Of a DNA stretch of 64,000 bases, positions 46,685-59,379 are shown piece after piece. Numbering within the stretch: the first letter of the stretch is position 1; each line of letters begins with the position of its first letter. Under the pieces are notes generated by a model, which was given only the letters and a program-made list of their open reading frames with translations, made no database searches and had not been told where the DNA came from. The position numbers and the translations under genes were made by a program. Origin of the DNA: Fasciolopsis buskii (lineage: Eukaryota; Platyhelminthes; Trematoda; Plagiorchiida; Fasciolidae); NCBI GenBank assembly GCA_008360955.1, contig LUCM01008884.1:45315-109314 (forward strand), written 5' to 3'.

Positions 46685-48460
46685 CTTTCTTTCTGTTAGC
46701 TTAGTTTACTGTGGCTTCACCCATCTCGGTTTGACGCCCCACACTTCTGCCGAGTCTTTGCGCCTTCTTGACGCACGCCATTCCATCCGTACTAGTAGTC
46801 AGCAGAGTGGGACACGGCTTGTAACGAGACGTGAACTCAATGCAGACTTGTTTATTGGTCGCGAGACCTGTTGGTCGGAGTGGGTTTTGGAGATGGAACA
46901 TGCTGCCGCTGGGGGACATTCCCACCAGCTTTTTCACCTCATCCGAGTTACTGATAAGAAAGCTTTGGGTGTGAGCGAAATGATACGTGAGGCTGACGAT
47001 TCGCCTGTCTACAACTGGCAGTGCTCTGTTGTAATCTGGGCGCAATTTAGTTGGCCATCAGTTTAATCTCCTCCTGCGGTTATTTCGACAGGCGTCCGGT
47101 TTCCTGTTAGACTAGATCCGCCTGCTGAGGCAGAGATTCTCACAGAAATCCAAACCTTAGGATGTCGTAAAGCGTTTGGCCCTGGTGGACTTCTCCCAGC
47201 TGTATTTTAAGATGGGGGAATGGATCTGTTCAGGAAACGTCAAGTTGTGTTCTCGAAGGTCTGGTACTCCGAGAAAGTCTTCTCTTGGAGGGATTAGGTC
47301 TTTGGCCCCATATTCGAAAAGGGTTTGCGCGGTGGCTGTGCTAACTGCAGGTGTATTAGTTTAATCGCAGCAGCATCCAAGCTGCTTTTTCCGTCATTCT
47401 TTGTAGGTTTTACACCACGCGTAAGGTGCTAATTCGCGAGGAACAGGCTGGGTTTCACACTGATCCTGAAACCCTCGATCTAATCTTCGTCTTCCGACAG
47501 GTGTTACAGCATCCTTTTTCTTTTTAAATGCCAATGGTCCTTGTGTTCTTTGACATTAGCGCAGTCTTTGACTATGTTGATAGGTCTGCAGTATGACACT
47601 GTTCATTAAGAAATGAATTACCTTAGAGGTATGTCGGTCCTCAAACAGTTGTATCATCATACTTCAGATCGGGTTAGGGCTTGTAGACAGCTTTCGCCTT
47701 CAATGTAGTCTGACAGGGATGCCCCGTATCTCCCTTTCTTCTCGACTTTGTTATATGGGATTTTCTACAGACATCTTTTTCTGGTTTTTTTAGACGGCTG
47801 GGTTGCACTTCTCCCAAGGAATACAATCTCACATTTAGAATGTGCCGATACTATCACCTTGTTGAGTGACGATGCACAGAAAATTCAACGCGCGTTGGGA
47901 AGATTGGCGATTAAGGTATCTAGCTACGGTAGGTGCCTTGCACCTTCAAAATGTAAGGTACTTTTTCGAGATTGGTAGGAGCCTGTACCTGCACTCACCC
48001 TTTGACGTGATCGGTTAGAAGTAATTATTAGCTTCAAGTATCTCCGGAGCCTGATCGCACCTGGCGAAGTTGAGTGGTAGGTCGCATCACGAATTGCGAA
48101 AGCCAGAGTAGCTTTCGTGAACATACGATTCTTGCGGTTCCGCCATCATACCCGACTCTTCCCCAAGGGAGGGGTGTGCATTGTCACAGTTGGTAATGTT
48201 CTTCTTCATGGTTGCGAGTCTTGGCTTATCCACGTTGAGGACGCCCGGCGACTTTCCGTCTCTGACCCCCTGCGTCTTCGAATTGTTGCCCGTGTCCAGT
48301 AGGAGCATCGAGTGAGCAATGACGAGGTTCGTCGTCGTGTGTAGGATGCAGACAGTCGTCCTCGGACTGAGATAACTGCTCTACGTTGCCTTCGCTGGCT
48401 TGGACACGCATCGCCTGTCCATCGTTTACCTTTTCGTACTCTTTTTTCACGTGCTGCGCA
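45050..48460 (+). mobile_element. RTE-like retrotransposon, second subfamily, longest copy
   Basis: 5' region, then an endonuclease: FKLATFNV (45750), FVVLAYVSTDCRSD (46105), GGMDARVG (46213), SDHQLIL (46325). Then a linker (TRRELNADLF, VSEMIREADDSPVYN, about 46820-47010) and RT remnants: GCPVSPFLLDFVIW at about 47712 and CADTITLLSDDAQKIQRAL for the YADD region at about 47850. APSKCKVLFRDW follows, then LLHGCESWLIHVEDARR (about 48205) and a C-terminal piece to about 48450. Substitution of YADD by CADT and many stops show it is inactive. Confidence 0.8.
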
Positions 48461-48479
48461 TGGCTGTACATTTTCTCAC

Positions 48480-51390
48480 TAGACTACCACGTCATCTTCT
48501 AAAACGCTCGACAATCGTTAGTTTCTCTCCATCCAGCATCAAATTCAGAACTACTTTCGTCCAGAGCCGTAACAACACTTTACACTTTGATGGTGCAAAA
48601 CACACTGGGAGTGGTGCTATAGCGCAGGCGAGTCTGCCTAGTGCACGTTGCGCATGATATGCAGATTCCAACAGGCACTCGACGTCGTTTGCGCAATCTA
48701 GATCACGGCTTCCGGCTGTGTGACAGCTGGACGGTTAGATCCTGCAGACCTCGTAAAGCATCCACCATTACCTCGTCGATGACGGAAGTGAACAGGAATG
48801 GAGAGATCGAACGCCCTTGCCGAAATTTGCTAGTCGTTTCGAATGAACTTGGTGGTTCACCATATACCCTCAGGCGACCCCATGTATGCAAGTACAATGA
48901 TGGCAACAGGTCCCTGAACTTCACTGGCATATATTTTCGGGGGAAAGCACTGAACAGCTCTGTCCGGTCGCCTTAATTGAAGATGCATTTAAGGTCGCGA
49001 AGATCAACGATCGTAGGGCAGCGTTAAATGTTAATGTGACGCGTTTTGAACAACTGCGAAAGAGTGAAATTACGGTTGACGGAACCTCGGCCTGAAAAGA
49101 ATCCACCCTACCGTTCGCGGATATTGCCCTCGTGAGTCGATGTCAAACGGAGCAGCGCCATCGAAACTAAGGTTTTAGTGATTATCGGAGTTAAAGCAAT
49201 CCCACGATGTTTGCTACAGTCACTTTGTATGTCCTCCATGAAGACAGATACAATCCACCGTACGAAAGCGGAATACGTTCCTCGTCCCAAATATCACGAA
49301 ACAATTGAGGCGTTTTTTTTTCGTGGCTTTTCCACCCAATTCGGAAGAAGTAGTGGGAGTTCTGCTACACCAGTCATTTTCTCCCTCTTGAGCAGTAGTA
49401 TATTGGACTCTACTTTCGCTTTCTTTGGGGATCGCGAGACCCCTCTTAAGGATTCGCACTTACAGTCATCGGGCTAAGTACATTAGCCCAAGACCATTTA
49501 ATCTGCTCTCTGAATTTTTCTCACAGCGGTCCAGTCTTTGATGTATGTCATGAATGGGCTCCCCAGTTTCACTAACCGAACTTCTCCACCCATCAACATC
49601 GCGTATGAGCTGTTGCCTAAAACAGTTGTTGCTTTCGTTACCTTGGCGACCTTAGCCCACCAATTTCCGCGATCCGTCCTAATCTTTTCGTTGTTTGACG
49701 CTGTAGATGCCGCATCTTAATCCTCTTCACACAGTTAGGGATCTGACGTTTTTGCTTCACTTGGGTCAGCGATTCTTGCGAGATTCAGTGTATCTGATAG
49801 ACATTGGATTTAGGACCACTTGCGGACTTGCTGCTAAGTGCATCGCCTGCTTGATTTGATCCTACTGTTCAATCGCATGGATTCTTGTCGGAGCTGTTAT
49901 TTCGTTTGATAGTTTCTGTTCATAACTTTGCAAACAACAGGATCAGACAGATGTTCTGCGGCCAATCGGGTTTGAGGTTTTCGTCGATGATCATTGAGCT
50001 ACAGCAAAAATTGCACTAAAACTAATGAATGACCGGTTTTAAGGTACTTGGATAAATACGATCGACTGACTTGGGCGGAACCGCGGAAGCGGTAACTTAC
50101 TGCGAAAAAGTCGATCTATCTGGTTAGGGCACCGTGTCGTTGTACGACACGAACTGTGTGGGAAATTCGTGCTAGTCAGGAATAAACGGTAGTCTGTACA
50201 AAACTGGAGAGGCCTGTTCCCGTATTCTGTTCGCTGGGCAGACAAGGCACGGTGGCCACTCAAACAAGCTTCCGATGCACCAAGTTTTCCGAGTTCTGCA
50301 TTACGATCACTTGCTAACGCCACAATGTTAGGCCCTTTACTCTTGCGAACAATAGCGATGAGTTCGTTAAGAAACTGGTCTTTTTGTATGTTGTCGCTAT
50401 AGTCGGTTGGGGTGTATGTCGAGACGACAAATAAGTTGGACTTATCACAGCTATCTTTTCTTGTGGCGGCTGATCCTTGCAGTATTAATGCGCACCAATG
50501 ACTGTTGACCGGGATCTAGTTTGAAAGAGCCACTTCAACCTCGCCACTCTAACTTATTCCTACACTACATTGACCGACGGTTTGGGTAGCTTCGTCCCCT
50601 GAAGTGTTTGGGAAATATCTTGTTGAGATGTTAGGCGCAGTTAGCTGAATCGCACTAGTCGTATTCCGAATTCACTGACGTAACAGATATCAATTGAAAG
50701 TGTATCCACCGTAAAGACCAAAGATTGTTGTTGGCTCGCTCCATTGAGAGTGCTCATACTGAAGAAGCCGAGATTTAAAGGCTGACAAGGCTTAAGAAAA
50801 TGTGAGCTAGCCGATGGGAAACCACTTGCGATGCTCTTTGGCAGTCAGCCGTTGCGAGTGACAGGCTGTTATGGGTAAGCAGAGCGGGCCTAGGGATTCG
50901 GACAGGGATAAAAGAAACCGGTTCAACAGAAGAAGGAACTCTGATTAGCATATTTGTCACTACCCACCCCACAGCGCGGTTCTGACTATCCTGCGCGACG
51001 ACCGATACAGCATAGAATTCTTTGTAGACCTGTAGCTCATGGCGATTGATGAACGAGTACTTCCTGGGAATTCAGCCGTTAAGCAGAAGAATGATTATGA
51101 TTCTCAACCAAAGCCTTTGGTTTTAACAAGAACGTGACCGCAAGGCAACGGTTTGTGGCTGAGTCGAAGCCCATCAGCTTGGATCAGTTATTCTTTCACT
51201 CGTTTTTCTGACTGAGCTGCCAGCGTAGATCGGTGCGCAACCTGGAGGATTTGACTATTTCTTCAGACCTCTACCCGTTGACCTTCCAAGCATGATTGGG
51301 TTTTCGCCTTGAGATAAGCCATCGTGTCTATCGTTATGCAATGGAGGCATGGAGACCATCACACCACGTCAAGGTTTATTCCCGTTTCGG
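48480..51390 (-). mobile_element. RTE-like retrotransposon, first subfamily, 3'-truncated and decayed
   Basis: Reading the - strand from 51390 down: the 5' region as at 15750-16165, an endonuclease start around 50770, a GDFNAQVG counterpart reading SDRNAELG (about 50310), an RT finger piece SKHRGIALTPIITK (about 49215) and a palm piece with FRQGRSISPFLFTSVIDEV (about 48790). The part equivalent to the post-YADD region ends near 48500, so the C-terminal domain and tail are missing. Confidence 0.75.
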
Positions 51391-51545
51391 CAGGTCTTTC
51401 GATCCGACTAACGAAGTTTCAATTAGTAGTGCACTTGCGCACTTTCAGCGCCACAAGTCTACCGACCCAGATGGGTTATCGTCAGCTCTATTCAAACAAG
51501 GAATCTTCGGCCGTAAGTTGATGCTGTTCTCATGTTCTCTGTAAC
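51391..51545 (+). mobile_element. Small RTE linker fragment
   Basis: The + strand reads NEVSISSALAHFQRHKSTDPDG, comparable to the family's linker (LLQRGKAAGPDDLPAVLFK), followed by LSSALFKQG. It abuts the 5' end of the - strand element, so that element may have inserted beside or into it. Confidence 0.45.
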
Positions 51546-52609
51546 TAAGCCGAACCAAGCAATTCCACTGGCTACGAGTAGCCTCGCGATGAGCAGTCGA
51601 TGAATACTTCTCAACTGCCAGGTGACACCGAGTCGTCATTGGATGATAAGAGGACGAAGAATTTAACCGAGTATGTACGCCGTCCAATCGACATAAGTGG
51701 TCCACTTCTCATTTTCAGGCGCCTTTAATCACGTCTTCTTTAGAGCTAACTACCAAGGCGGACGAGTCAGGGATGATTTGAAAATCCGATGAAGTGTGAC
51801 GATCACAAAGGCTTAAATATGCTTGTGTTATCTCTTTAGATGGGACTGATTCTCCCTAATTAAACCAAATTTATATCCGCCCAGCTTGATTGGTCTCGCT
51901 GCTGGTAGAAGCGGGCGATTGTTAATCAATGGTAAACACAATTGATGATTAGCAAATACAAACAGAACCAGCAGAGGATACCCATTGACTTTTGATTTGT
52001 CTTTCACGGCAATAATTTAATGAAAGGACGGATTCATGTTTCCTATAAAATGCGAGAAAAGAAAGAAGCGTTTCTGGATTGGGCCTAATCGATCGTAGTT
52101 TTTGTTTTCAAGAAAGGCTCATGAACTGTCTATGGAAATCATACAGGAATCAGAATAATTCAGGTTGCCTCAAATATTCTGCTGTTTGTTGTCCCTCGCA
52201 GACTATCTTCGGGGAAAAGGTGAGTGAATTCATGAAAATCATTCAAATTTTTGCGTTGATCAGGTAATCAGCATAAGTGTCGAGGACCGAACATCGTAGT
52301 ATTCTTGAATATCATAGTGGTATTAGATTTAATTGACAGGATAGTTCTGTAGGGATGCCCGTTGAGGGACTGTGTATCCAAAAAATATGTGCCAACCATG
52401 AAATCTATCCGTCCCACCATTATTCAGTACGGGTTAGACATTGATGTTTCTCCACCTGTTTTTTCTTTAATCTAGTTCTTAAGCGACGTTGTATTTCATC
52501 GCTTTTCTTTACCTCTGCGACTGGCGACATCTGTAGGAGGTAGATCGAAGGCCTAGTAGCTGGTGATGCCGAAGTTCTACGCAGACACAGGATTACCGAT
52601 CCGGTGTAC
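51546..52609. other. Stretch with nothing recognised
   Basis: No coding or repeat signature supported. Confidence 0.35.
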
Positions 52610-54880
52610 CCCATGCAAGTTGCTTATTCTACTCCGTGGGCGAAGAAGGAGATAAGACACTATTTGGTAGACAGTCGTTTCCTATACGCAGCACGTGAAC
52701 CAATTAGCGAAATCTGCTGGGCTTAGTACTCTACCATACAATATCCTCTGAACCAATACACAGCACTGGATTCCCAACCTTCATCTTTTCCCTGCGATTA
52801 CTCCATCCAGACCATGCTGTACCACGCGGACAAAGTAAACACAATCTTTCAACTTCAATAAAATATCAGGTGGGCACCACATGTGCCTCAGTTCAACTTT
52901 CGCTACTCAGGCCTAAGATACACGCGCACTCACCTCTAAAACCATGATACCACTTTTTGTCAGTCAATGGTCGAAGTAAGTGAAACGACCAACAGTTGTT
53001 ACTCCCCCCCACTCCTGATTGCCATTTTCAGTATTACTGTTGTCCAGTTTTGTAACAGCACTGTAAACTTCGAAGGTGCAAAGCGTACGCCGAATCCGAG
53101 CTGCAATCCTCGTAAGTTTGCTTTGCGCACATTGTTGATGTTCCGTAGGTCCGAACAAGCATACGGTCGTCGACGTGCTCTACTTGGTCGCCGTTATCCT
53201 GAAGACGTCCTAAATATTCTATTATTTCATCAGTGAACAAGAATGCCACTGATTGTTTCCAATGGACTTGCTAATTAATATACCCTTAGGCGACCATGCG
53301 TATGCGAGCTTCACTAACGTACCCTTTCGGTGAAGAGCACTGAATAACGTTTTCCGGTCGATTGGCCCAAAGGAATCGTCTAACCAGAGAAAATCCGCGA
53401 ATATCGGCCGACGATGTGTGATGCGTTTCGAGCATCTGGCGAAGGGTAAATTGCTGGTCGGTACAACCGCGGCTTGTTCGAAATTCGGCTGGTTATTCGC
53501 GGATATTACTCTCGCGGCCTTATTGAAGCGATTACTTTGGTGATAGGGTCCATGATCATTACTGAAGCCACTGTATACTTCATTCTTGAAGTCGGATACA
53601 TTCAGTAACTCATTCCGTAATACTGGAGTGCGCTCCCTTGTCATATTTTACAGAGCAAGGCCCTTCGACCCAGTTTGAACAGAACTGGGAAAGTTCGTGG
53701 GGACCGGCCTATTGTTATCGCTTCTGTAGTCGATTGTTCCATTCTACTTCCGAGGGTTCGTGGTTGTTGATCTCGAAGTAACTACATTAGAGCCCTGCCA
53801 GCCAGGCTGCTCCCTAAAGTATTCGAGCCTTTACTGTCTGCTATTTCTATCCGAATTCTTTCCTCCCTCCCACAGATGTCGTGTGGAAGCTTAAACAATA
53901 TTAAACGGTTTTTTGAGGTAGCTGTTACTTTCATTTCTCCGGTTGCCCTAAATCACCAGTTTTCACGGTCCTTCTTGCGGGTTATCGTCACCTGATTTTG
54001 CAGATGCCGTCGTATCTTAATCACTTCCTCATAGTTAAAAAGTTTGCTTTTTGCTCCACTAGACTCAGCGATTGTTCAGACACCTAATATCTTCGACGGA
54101 TACCTATTCTGGGATCACAGGCGAAACATGTTGCTAAATGCATCGCCTGCTTGATTTTATTCCTGTGCTCATCTGCATTGCTGCTTGTCGGAATTCTGAG
54201 CTCGTCCCGTAGTTTTTGCTTGTAAGTTATACGAACATCCTGATTAGACAGAAGTTGTATAATTAACCGGCTTTGTGGTTTTCGTTGATACCCACTGAAA
54301 TGCAGCGAAGATCACATTAAAATAAAAGCATGACCCGCTTCTACATACATGAAGCATTAAGACCTGCGATTTTGGACAGAACCGCGTTAGCAGTAGCTCA
54401 TTGCAATATGATCGATCTGACTCAGATTAACTGTGGAGTTCGGGCACTGTGTTGAGCGACGCGAGCTGTGTTGGAAACTCATGCTAGACAGGGATAACCG
54501 TTTGACTGTAAAAAAAATCCAGAGAGGCCCGTCAGCGTAATTTGTACACTGAATGGGTAAAGTGCAGCGCCCATCTAAACGAGATTCTGATACAGTAAGC
54601 CTTCCAACTTGTGCAATAAGGTCACCGATTAGCACCTCGATATCTTTTCCTTTACTCCTGGAAATCAGTATAATGCAACTCGTCCTTGTACTTGGCTATG
54701 CCACCGTCTGTTGAAGCATATGCCGAGATGACAAACAACCTGCCCCTAACACAGCTACTCTTTTCGAATGCTAACGGACCCCTGTAGTCTTACGGTGCAT
54801 AAGGGACTATTAATCGGTATCCAGTGTGAAAGGGACACCGGGTTTGGGTGTACAAGAAATCCAACGCAATGGTTGGAGAC
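52610..54880 (-). mobile_element. RTE-like retrotransposon, first subfamily, heavily decayed
   Basis: It has an endonuclease tail (QIDHIAMSYC at about 54390 and IGDLIAQVGRL for GDFNAQVG at about 54620). An RT portion at 53222-53644 carries SFGPIDRKTLFSALHRKGT, matching motif A onward without the catalytic Asp. A post-RT section lies near 52964-53158 (TTVGRFTYF). Frames are broken throughout. It is more diverged from the 12-16 kb copy than the other fragments, so probably older. Confidence 0.7.
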
Positions 54881-55709
54881 GATAGGTGATGTAAAATCCT
54901 CACGGCTTAATATTCCAGAGATCTGCCGCAACATATCCTACGTAGACCCTAACTATATCGATGGTCAATCAGGGGACTTGAATGTTGGTAAAATCAATAT
55001 ATGTAGCAGTCACACTGGTACAATAGTGTCTGGAGCATCAGCAGACGATGTTACTGGTAGATCAGTTTTAATAAAAGGCACTCCTTCTGGGTAGCTTAGA
55101 ATGCATCATAGTCATTGATCGTATAAAGTCGGGCATCAGTAAGAGCGGGTTGCTGAACTGTCTTCGGAAACCGAAATGCACGCGTTTGTACTAATCGAAG
55201 ATCGGGTTGTATTGTATAGACTTTTGCGTACACCAAATAATACCGCATTTCAGTCAAAAAATGTGAGTTTAACAGATAAAATAGGGGAAAAAATAAATGA
55301 AATAATATAAAGATACACTCATCGCCTCGTAAAGAATATAAAAGCACTCATCCAGGAATAATCATAACGCATTAGGATAAGGTCAGTGGGTATGGGTCAG
55401 GAACGGAGGCACTGTAGCGATTGAAGTCTACACGCGGTGGGTAACGCTGCCTGATGTGGGGTGGACAGCTAGCATATTGAATGTGAGATGTGTGCTCGGA
55501 ACGATGGTTAGGCAGGCATAAACACAATTTATTGGGCGTAGACCGACAAATAAGTAGAAAGAATAGCTTGGAAACATTTCGGTTGATGAAGTATTCCCAT
55601 AGTTTGTATTCAGAAGTCGTAAAACGGCAAACACATCTGCCTTTTCAGTACTTCTCATCAGGCCAGTGAAGCACACGTGGGCAGTTTTGGTGGAGTTTCG
55701 TAATTTCAG
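54881..55709. other. Stretch with nothing firmly recognised
   Basis: An 82-codon - strand frame (55428-55676) begins HVCFTGLMRSTEKADVFAVL when read from its edge. It looks protein-like but matches no family I can name. Confidence 0.3.
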
Positions 55710-55772
55710 TAAGCAGTTTAATAGTGAAACATAAATCTGAGCTGCGGGAACAAATTTCCAATTCCATTGAAG
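55710..55772 (+). CDS. Candidate short internal exon, phase 1-1
   Basis: The acceptor CGTAATTTCAG ends at 55709 and the donor GTAAAT starts at 55773. The 63 nt between are phase 1 on both sides, which fits the zinc-finger gene, and read SSLIVKHKSELREQISNSIE. No finger motif. Such a short match to splice signals can arise by chance. Confidence 0.25.
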
Positions 55773-56179
55773 GTAAATTTCTATTTCATGAGCGGTTTCC
55801 TAGTCCGATACTAAGCAGATCCACTAATCCTGTCTGTTTGTCTCGCTGTCTTGGTATCCTTAGGCCATTGAAGCTGTATGTCTTTGTAAAGCTTTCTTTG
55901 GGAGCACAGGATGGGTCTGTTTACTCTGATAGTGATTGCTTCTGTCGTAGAGAGGATTCTTTATCTGACTGTTTTGGAGCGATAGGTGAACCTAAATAAT
56001 CCATCTCGCGTTAGTATGCCACCCATATCGATCGTTTGGGCTAGTATCGTGCTGGTTTCCGTCCTATTAATCCGTCTCGGTAGCCACGTGGGACAGTGTT
56101 CTAGAACTCAATAAGGTAGACGCCTGGTTGTTCTACGGACATATTCCGCTCGGAAATCAAGAGCTTCGGAAGCCTACCT
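55773..56179. other. Stretch with nothing recognised
   Basis: May include decayed PLE sequence continuing from the fragment to the right, but no motif is clear enough to claim. Confidence 0.3.
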
Positions 56180-56446
56180 TTGGGTTCAAGTTGTGAATAT
56201 GGTTGTGTTAAAATTTAGTCGACGTTCTACCGCATAGATTGATCTTATTGCATTTGATACTCGGCCGACCAATACGTTAGCAATAGCGTCCCCTTTATAC
56301 GCCACACACACATAGACGACCTTTTTTGGGACTTTTGGATATTGCGGTCGAGGGCTTGTGACTAGCACTATGCGCCTGAACATGTAAACGGTTGCCAAAA
56401 AACGACACAGGACTGAGTGAAAATGATATTTTCTAGTCAACTTCAA
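56180..56446 (-). mobile_element. Penelope-like fragment before the endonuclease
   Basis: The - strand reads VYVCVAYKGDAIANVLVGRV then SNAIRSIYAVERRLNFNTT, which lines up with VYMSLPFKGDTLAEIARRR and SAINKTFYAATLRTMFKS of the PLE at 40.6-40.9 kb. This region links RT and GIY-YIG domains in PLEs. Confidence 0.6.
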
Positions 56447-56499
56447 AAGTAAATAACTGATAACGATTCAGAAAGAGTTGAACGTAGAAGAAACTGTCA

Positions 56500-56640
56500 G
56501 CGATGGCCGGAGGGAATCTACTGGTGATATCGGCCAGTCTCACAGTCAGTAGCGTTCTCGCATTCAAAATCTGTCCTATTCTATGTAGCTTTTCAACTTG
56601 CTTCCTTGAAGTTACTGTTTTTCTTTGTCTCTTTTAAGTG
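56500..56640. repeat. Dispersed repeat, partner of 9890-10100
   Basis: Shares the GTAGCGTTCTCGCATTC and CTATGTAGCTTTTCAACTTGC pieces with the segment near 9940-9990. Confidence 0.4.
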
Positions 56641-56999
56641 GACGGTTTCGTGAGACAGTCACCAAAACCAGAACACTGGTATAAGGTTATTGTTTGTAGA
56701 AACTGAAAGTAATCTTCTCACTGTCGGTGAAAACCTAGCCTCCTGTTCGCTAGTTTATTCTTCATTCGTGTTCTACAGCCTACGAAAGATTGCAGACGTC
56801 AACAGCTTAGAGGCTGCTGCGATAAGTTAACACACCTTTGCTTAACCCAGTCACTGCGAGAGTCCTTTCCAAAGTTGAGAGCAATAGTGGATCTCCTCCA
56901 TGCGCGGAATACCAGAGATTTGAGAAAAAGCAGTTGAAGTTCTTCGATCGTTACGTTTCTATATTTTTTAATGAAACTGGAGAGGGGGAAGCCATCAGA

Positions 57000-57190
57000 A
57001 CACGGCGCTCTGCACGTCGTAAGGTTTGGATTTCCTTGTGGGTCTAACCTTCAGATGGTATGTATGCCGAAACAGACTACGGAATGTTCGCCTGAGTAAC
57101 CGTAAGTGGAGCTTCTTCAAAATGCTCCCTCTAACATGCAACAGATCACTGGTGATTGTGGGTAGACGAACCGTCAGCTTCACAGGTCGA
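57000..57190 (-). mobile_element. Small RTE linker fragment, second subfamily
   Basis: The - strand reads MKLTVRLPTITSDLLHVRGS, parallel to MQLTVRPLKIRSD at 3302 and MKLTVRPSKISSD at 20494. Confidence 0.6.
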
Positions 57191-57545
57191 CTCGCTCACA
57201 CTCACTGACTTCCTACAGGTAGCTCGAATGCGGTGAAGCGTGTTCCAAATCTATTGGACGATAAAACCACCGGATCTCATTATCTCTCGTATCCTAATTA
57301 GGAAGGATAAATAAGCACGGCCATGCTGAGACGTCAGAGGATAACGAAGGCTGATCAGAAATTCTAAATCAACACCACATATGACACCACAAATCACTGA
57401 GGATAGACACGTACCTTCTGAACATATTTTTACGTACCACGCGATCCAATGGTTTGGTTCTGTTGGTGAAATGCTGTATATCCATTTTGAGTATAATTCT
57501 GTTTGCATGTTATTGCGTTAGCACCATGCTCATTTTCAAGCCCAT

Positions 57546-57552
57546 CTATATA

Positions 57553-57597
<45 letters not shown>
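57546..57597. repeat. (TA)n microsatellite
   Basis: Perfect AT dinucleotides from 57561 to 57596, with an imperfect start at 57546. It is the longest simple repeat in the window. Confidence 0.95.
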
Positions 57598-57599
<2 letters not shown>

Positions 57600-58225
57600 T
57601 AACACCACGTGCAAAACAAGGATTCCAGTTATTTTCCTAATGCATTTACTAACAGTAGATATTAGTGTACCTGAAGAAGGGAGAATAAGCAGTTGTTCTA
57701 GTGTTCATCTGTTTATTTTGGTAATAGATTACGATCCATTGCTACCGGCACGCCACTGTTAGATTCTTCGCTGTCGGTTTTTCTTATAGTATTACACATC
57801 TTCTGGGCAAATTGGATGTGTTGTTTTTGACTAAATTCATACTTGCGACTAAATATTCGTACTTTATTTGCCGCCTAGATGATAAAACGGCCGCCGGGGA
57901 ATATGCTATCTCCTCAGTAGTCTATAGCACTTGTTTATACCCCACTCATTGACCGATTGATCACACATTTTGGCTCCATTTAGCGAGATCAAGCATCCCC
58001 GTGTGACCGGGTTTTTTTTATTGATGCCCATCCACAGAGGCGCATAAGTCGGTATGTGGGAACAAATTAAGGGCTGAGCCTCATGGATGTATCCGAAAAC
58101 CGGTCGCGTTTTTTACTAAACAGTTTTTTTGAGGCAAAAGAAGAACACATTCTTCTGCTTTGATCTATCCTTTACACAACATCCATTACTGGAATAGTAC
58201 TATATGTTCCAGCAATCAGTAGTTG
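57600..58225. other. Stretch with nothing recognised
   Basis: No coding or repeat signature supported. Confidence 0.35.
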
Positions 58226-58540
58226 CTTACTTCGTCGAATTCTCGGCCTCCTACGATTCGGACCGTTATTCAAGGGAATGGGATGCCTGAAACATCTTTA
58301 TGGCTTCGAAGGGATATTACGTGGCTGTTGCTGTGGGGATCCGTATGTATGTCGAAGAAAACTTGATTTCCCCACTCTTATTTGGAGCAGGACAAGGCTG
58401 TCCTGATTCACGGGTTTTGTCTAACTACGCCCTTGACTGGGTGATGAGTCACGGGTCTAGCTCAATCATGAGTTACATTCTTTGGACCTGTAGTTCGCAG
58501 ATGTTATTTCCCAGTTAGAAATCTTTCACTACGCTCCAAC
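58226..58540 (+). mobile_element. RTE-like RT fragment, second subfamily
   Basis: The + strand reads FSASYDSDRYSREWDA-like residues for the motif A region and, after frame changes, LFGAGQGCPDSRVLSNYALDW for the GVRQGCPLSPFLFNF region. Short and broken. Confidence 0.5.
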
Positions 58541-58951
58541 TAGTTCTCCATGGAATCGATATTGTTGTCGATTCCGTCTAGATTTAAGTGAATCCAACAA
58601 AAATCAAAGGCTTCACAGCCAATCCCGACCCGAAGATTCAGTCAGTCAGTCGAACACGCCTCTTCATTTATGTAACTACGCTCAACCGTGTTTCCAAATG
58701 GCCAGGAGAAGGATGAAATGATATTACCGATCGACTACGCTCTTGGTGTTTTAGAACACTTAGTGCTTAGGCGTTCCTTTTCGGATACTATAGCTGCCCC
58801 TGTCTCTACGGATTCCTCTATTCGTAACTTTACGATTTGGTGCTCTATTCGATTCTCTTTTGGTATCTGTTCTTTCGTAATAGATCATTGTCGATTGGTT
58901 TGAATGTTGTCCCCGTTCCTTTCACTTTTTGTTTTGCTTTTTCAATATTAG

Positions 58952-59037
58952 CAAACGAAGTCCATGTGAAAATGGACGATCCGACGGACGATCACGTGAA
59001 CTCTTCAAATTTTACCGTAAAACCAGAATCGCCCTGA
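58952..59037 (+). CDS. Candidate last exon with acidic tail
   Basis: A T-rich tract (TTCACTTTTTGTTTTGCTTTTTC) precedes ATATTAG ending at 58951. From 58952, phase 1, the frame reads NEVHVKMDDPTDDHVNSSNF and then TVKPESP before TGA at 59035-59037. Phase 1 fits exon 9 or the candidate at 55710. The tail contains VKPE, which matches the SUMO-acceptor consensus (hydrophobic-K-x-E); this may be chance. No AATAAA was noticed directly downstream. Confidence 0.4.
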
Positions 59038-59379
59038 ACCTGTTTGAAGCGAAACTTTATTCAACTGTTCGGACTAGTTTACTTTTTTCATTTTAATAGT
59101 TCGGTTTTTTTCATCCATACAATTCGTTCATCCAGATTATATTCCTCTACCTTAACATTTTTCGATTCTCATTTGTACAAATCATGTTTGAAAAAATGAT
59201 GTGTCTAGGACAAGTCGGGAGATTTTGTACTTTTTCTTGAAACAAAATGGTCCCGGAAAGACACGACCGATTACGCGGTTATTGCCGCTCGCCAGATACG
59301 TGTCCGGTATTTTGTCACGCAAACCTCCTTATACTTGTACACTCCGAATCGGCATGTCTTATCCGAATCTAATTTGGAT

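Noticed and set aside
55655..55675. CTGATGA followed by a GAAA as a hammerhead ribozyme (on the - strand)
   Set aside because: The bases between them do not form a helix with a loop, so helix II is missing.
57561..57596. Open frame through the (TA)n run
   Set aside because: Alternating Tyr-Ile residues are a by-product of the microsatellite.
57640..57762. Possible exon after the (TA)n run
   Set aside because: The AG and GT sites do not give a phase or residue content that fits the zinc-finger gene.
42008..58951. A tenth (type B) finger exon downstream of exon 9
   Set aside because: I looked for a C-x2-C-x12-H-x4-H segment with flanking AG/GT and found none.
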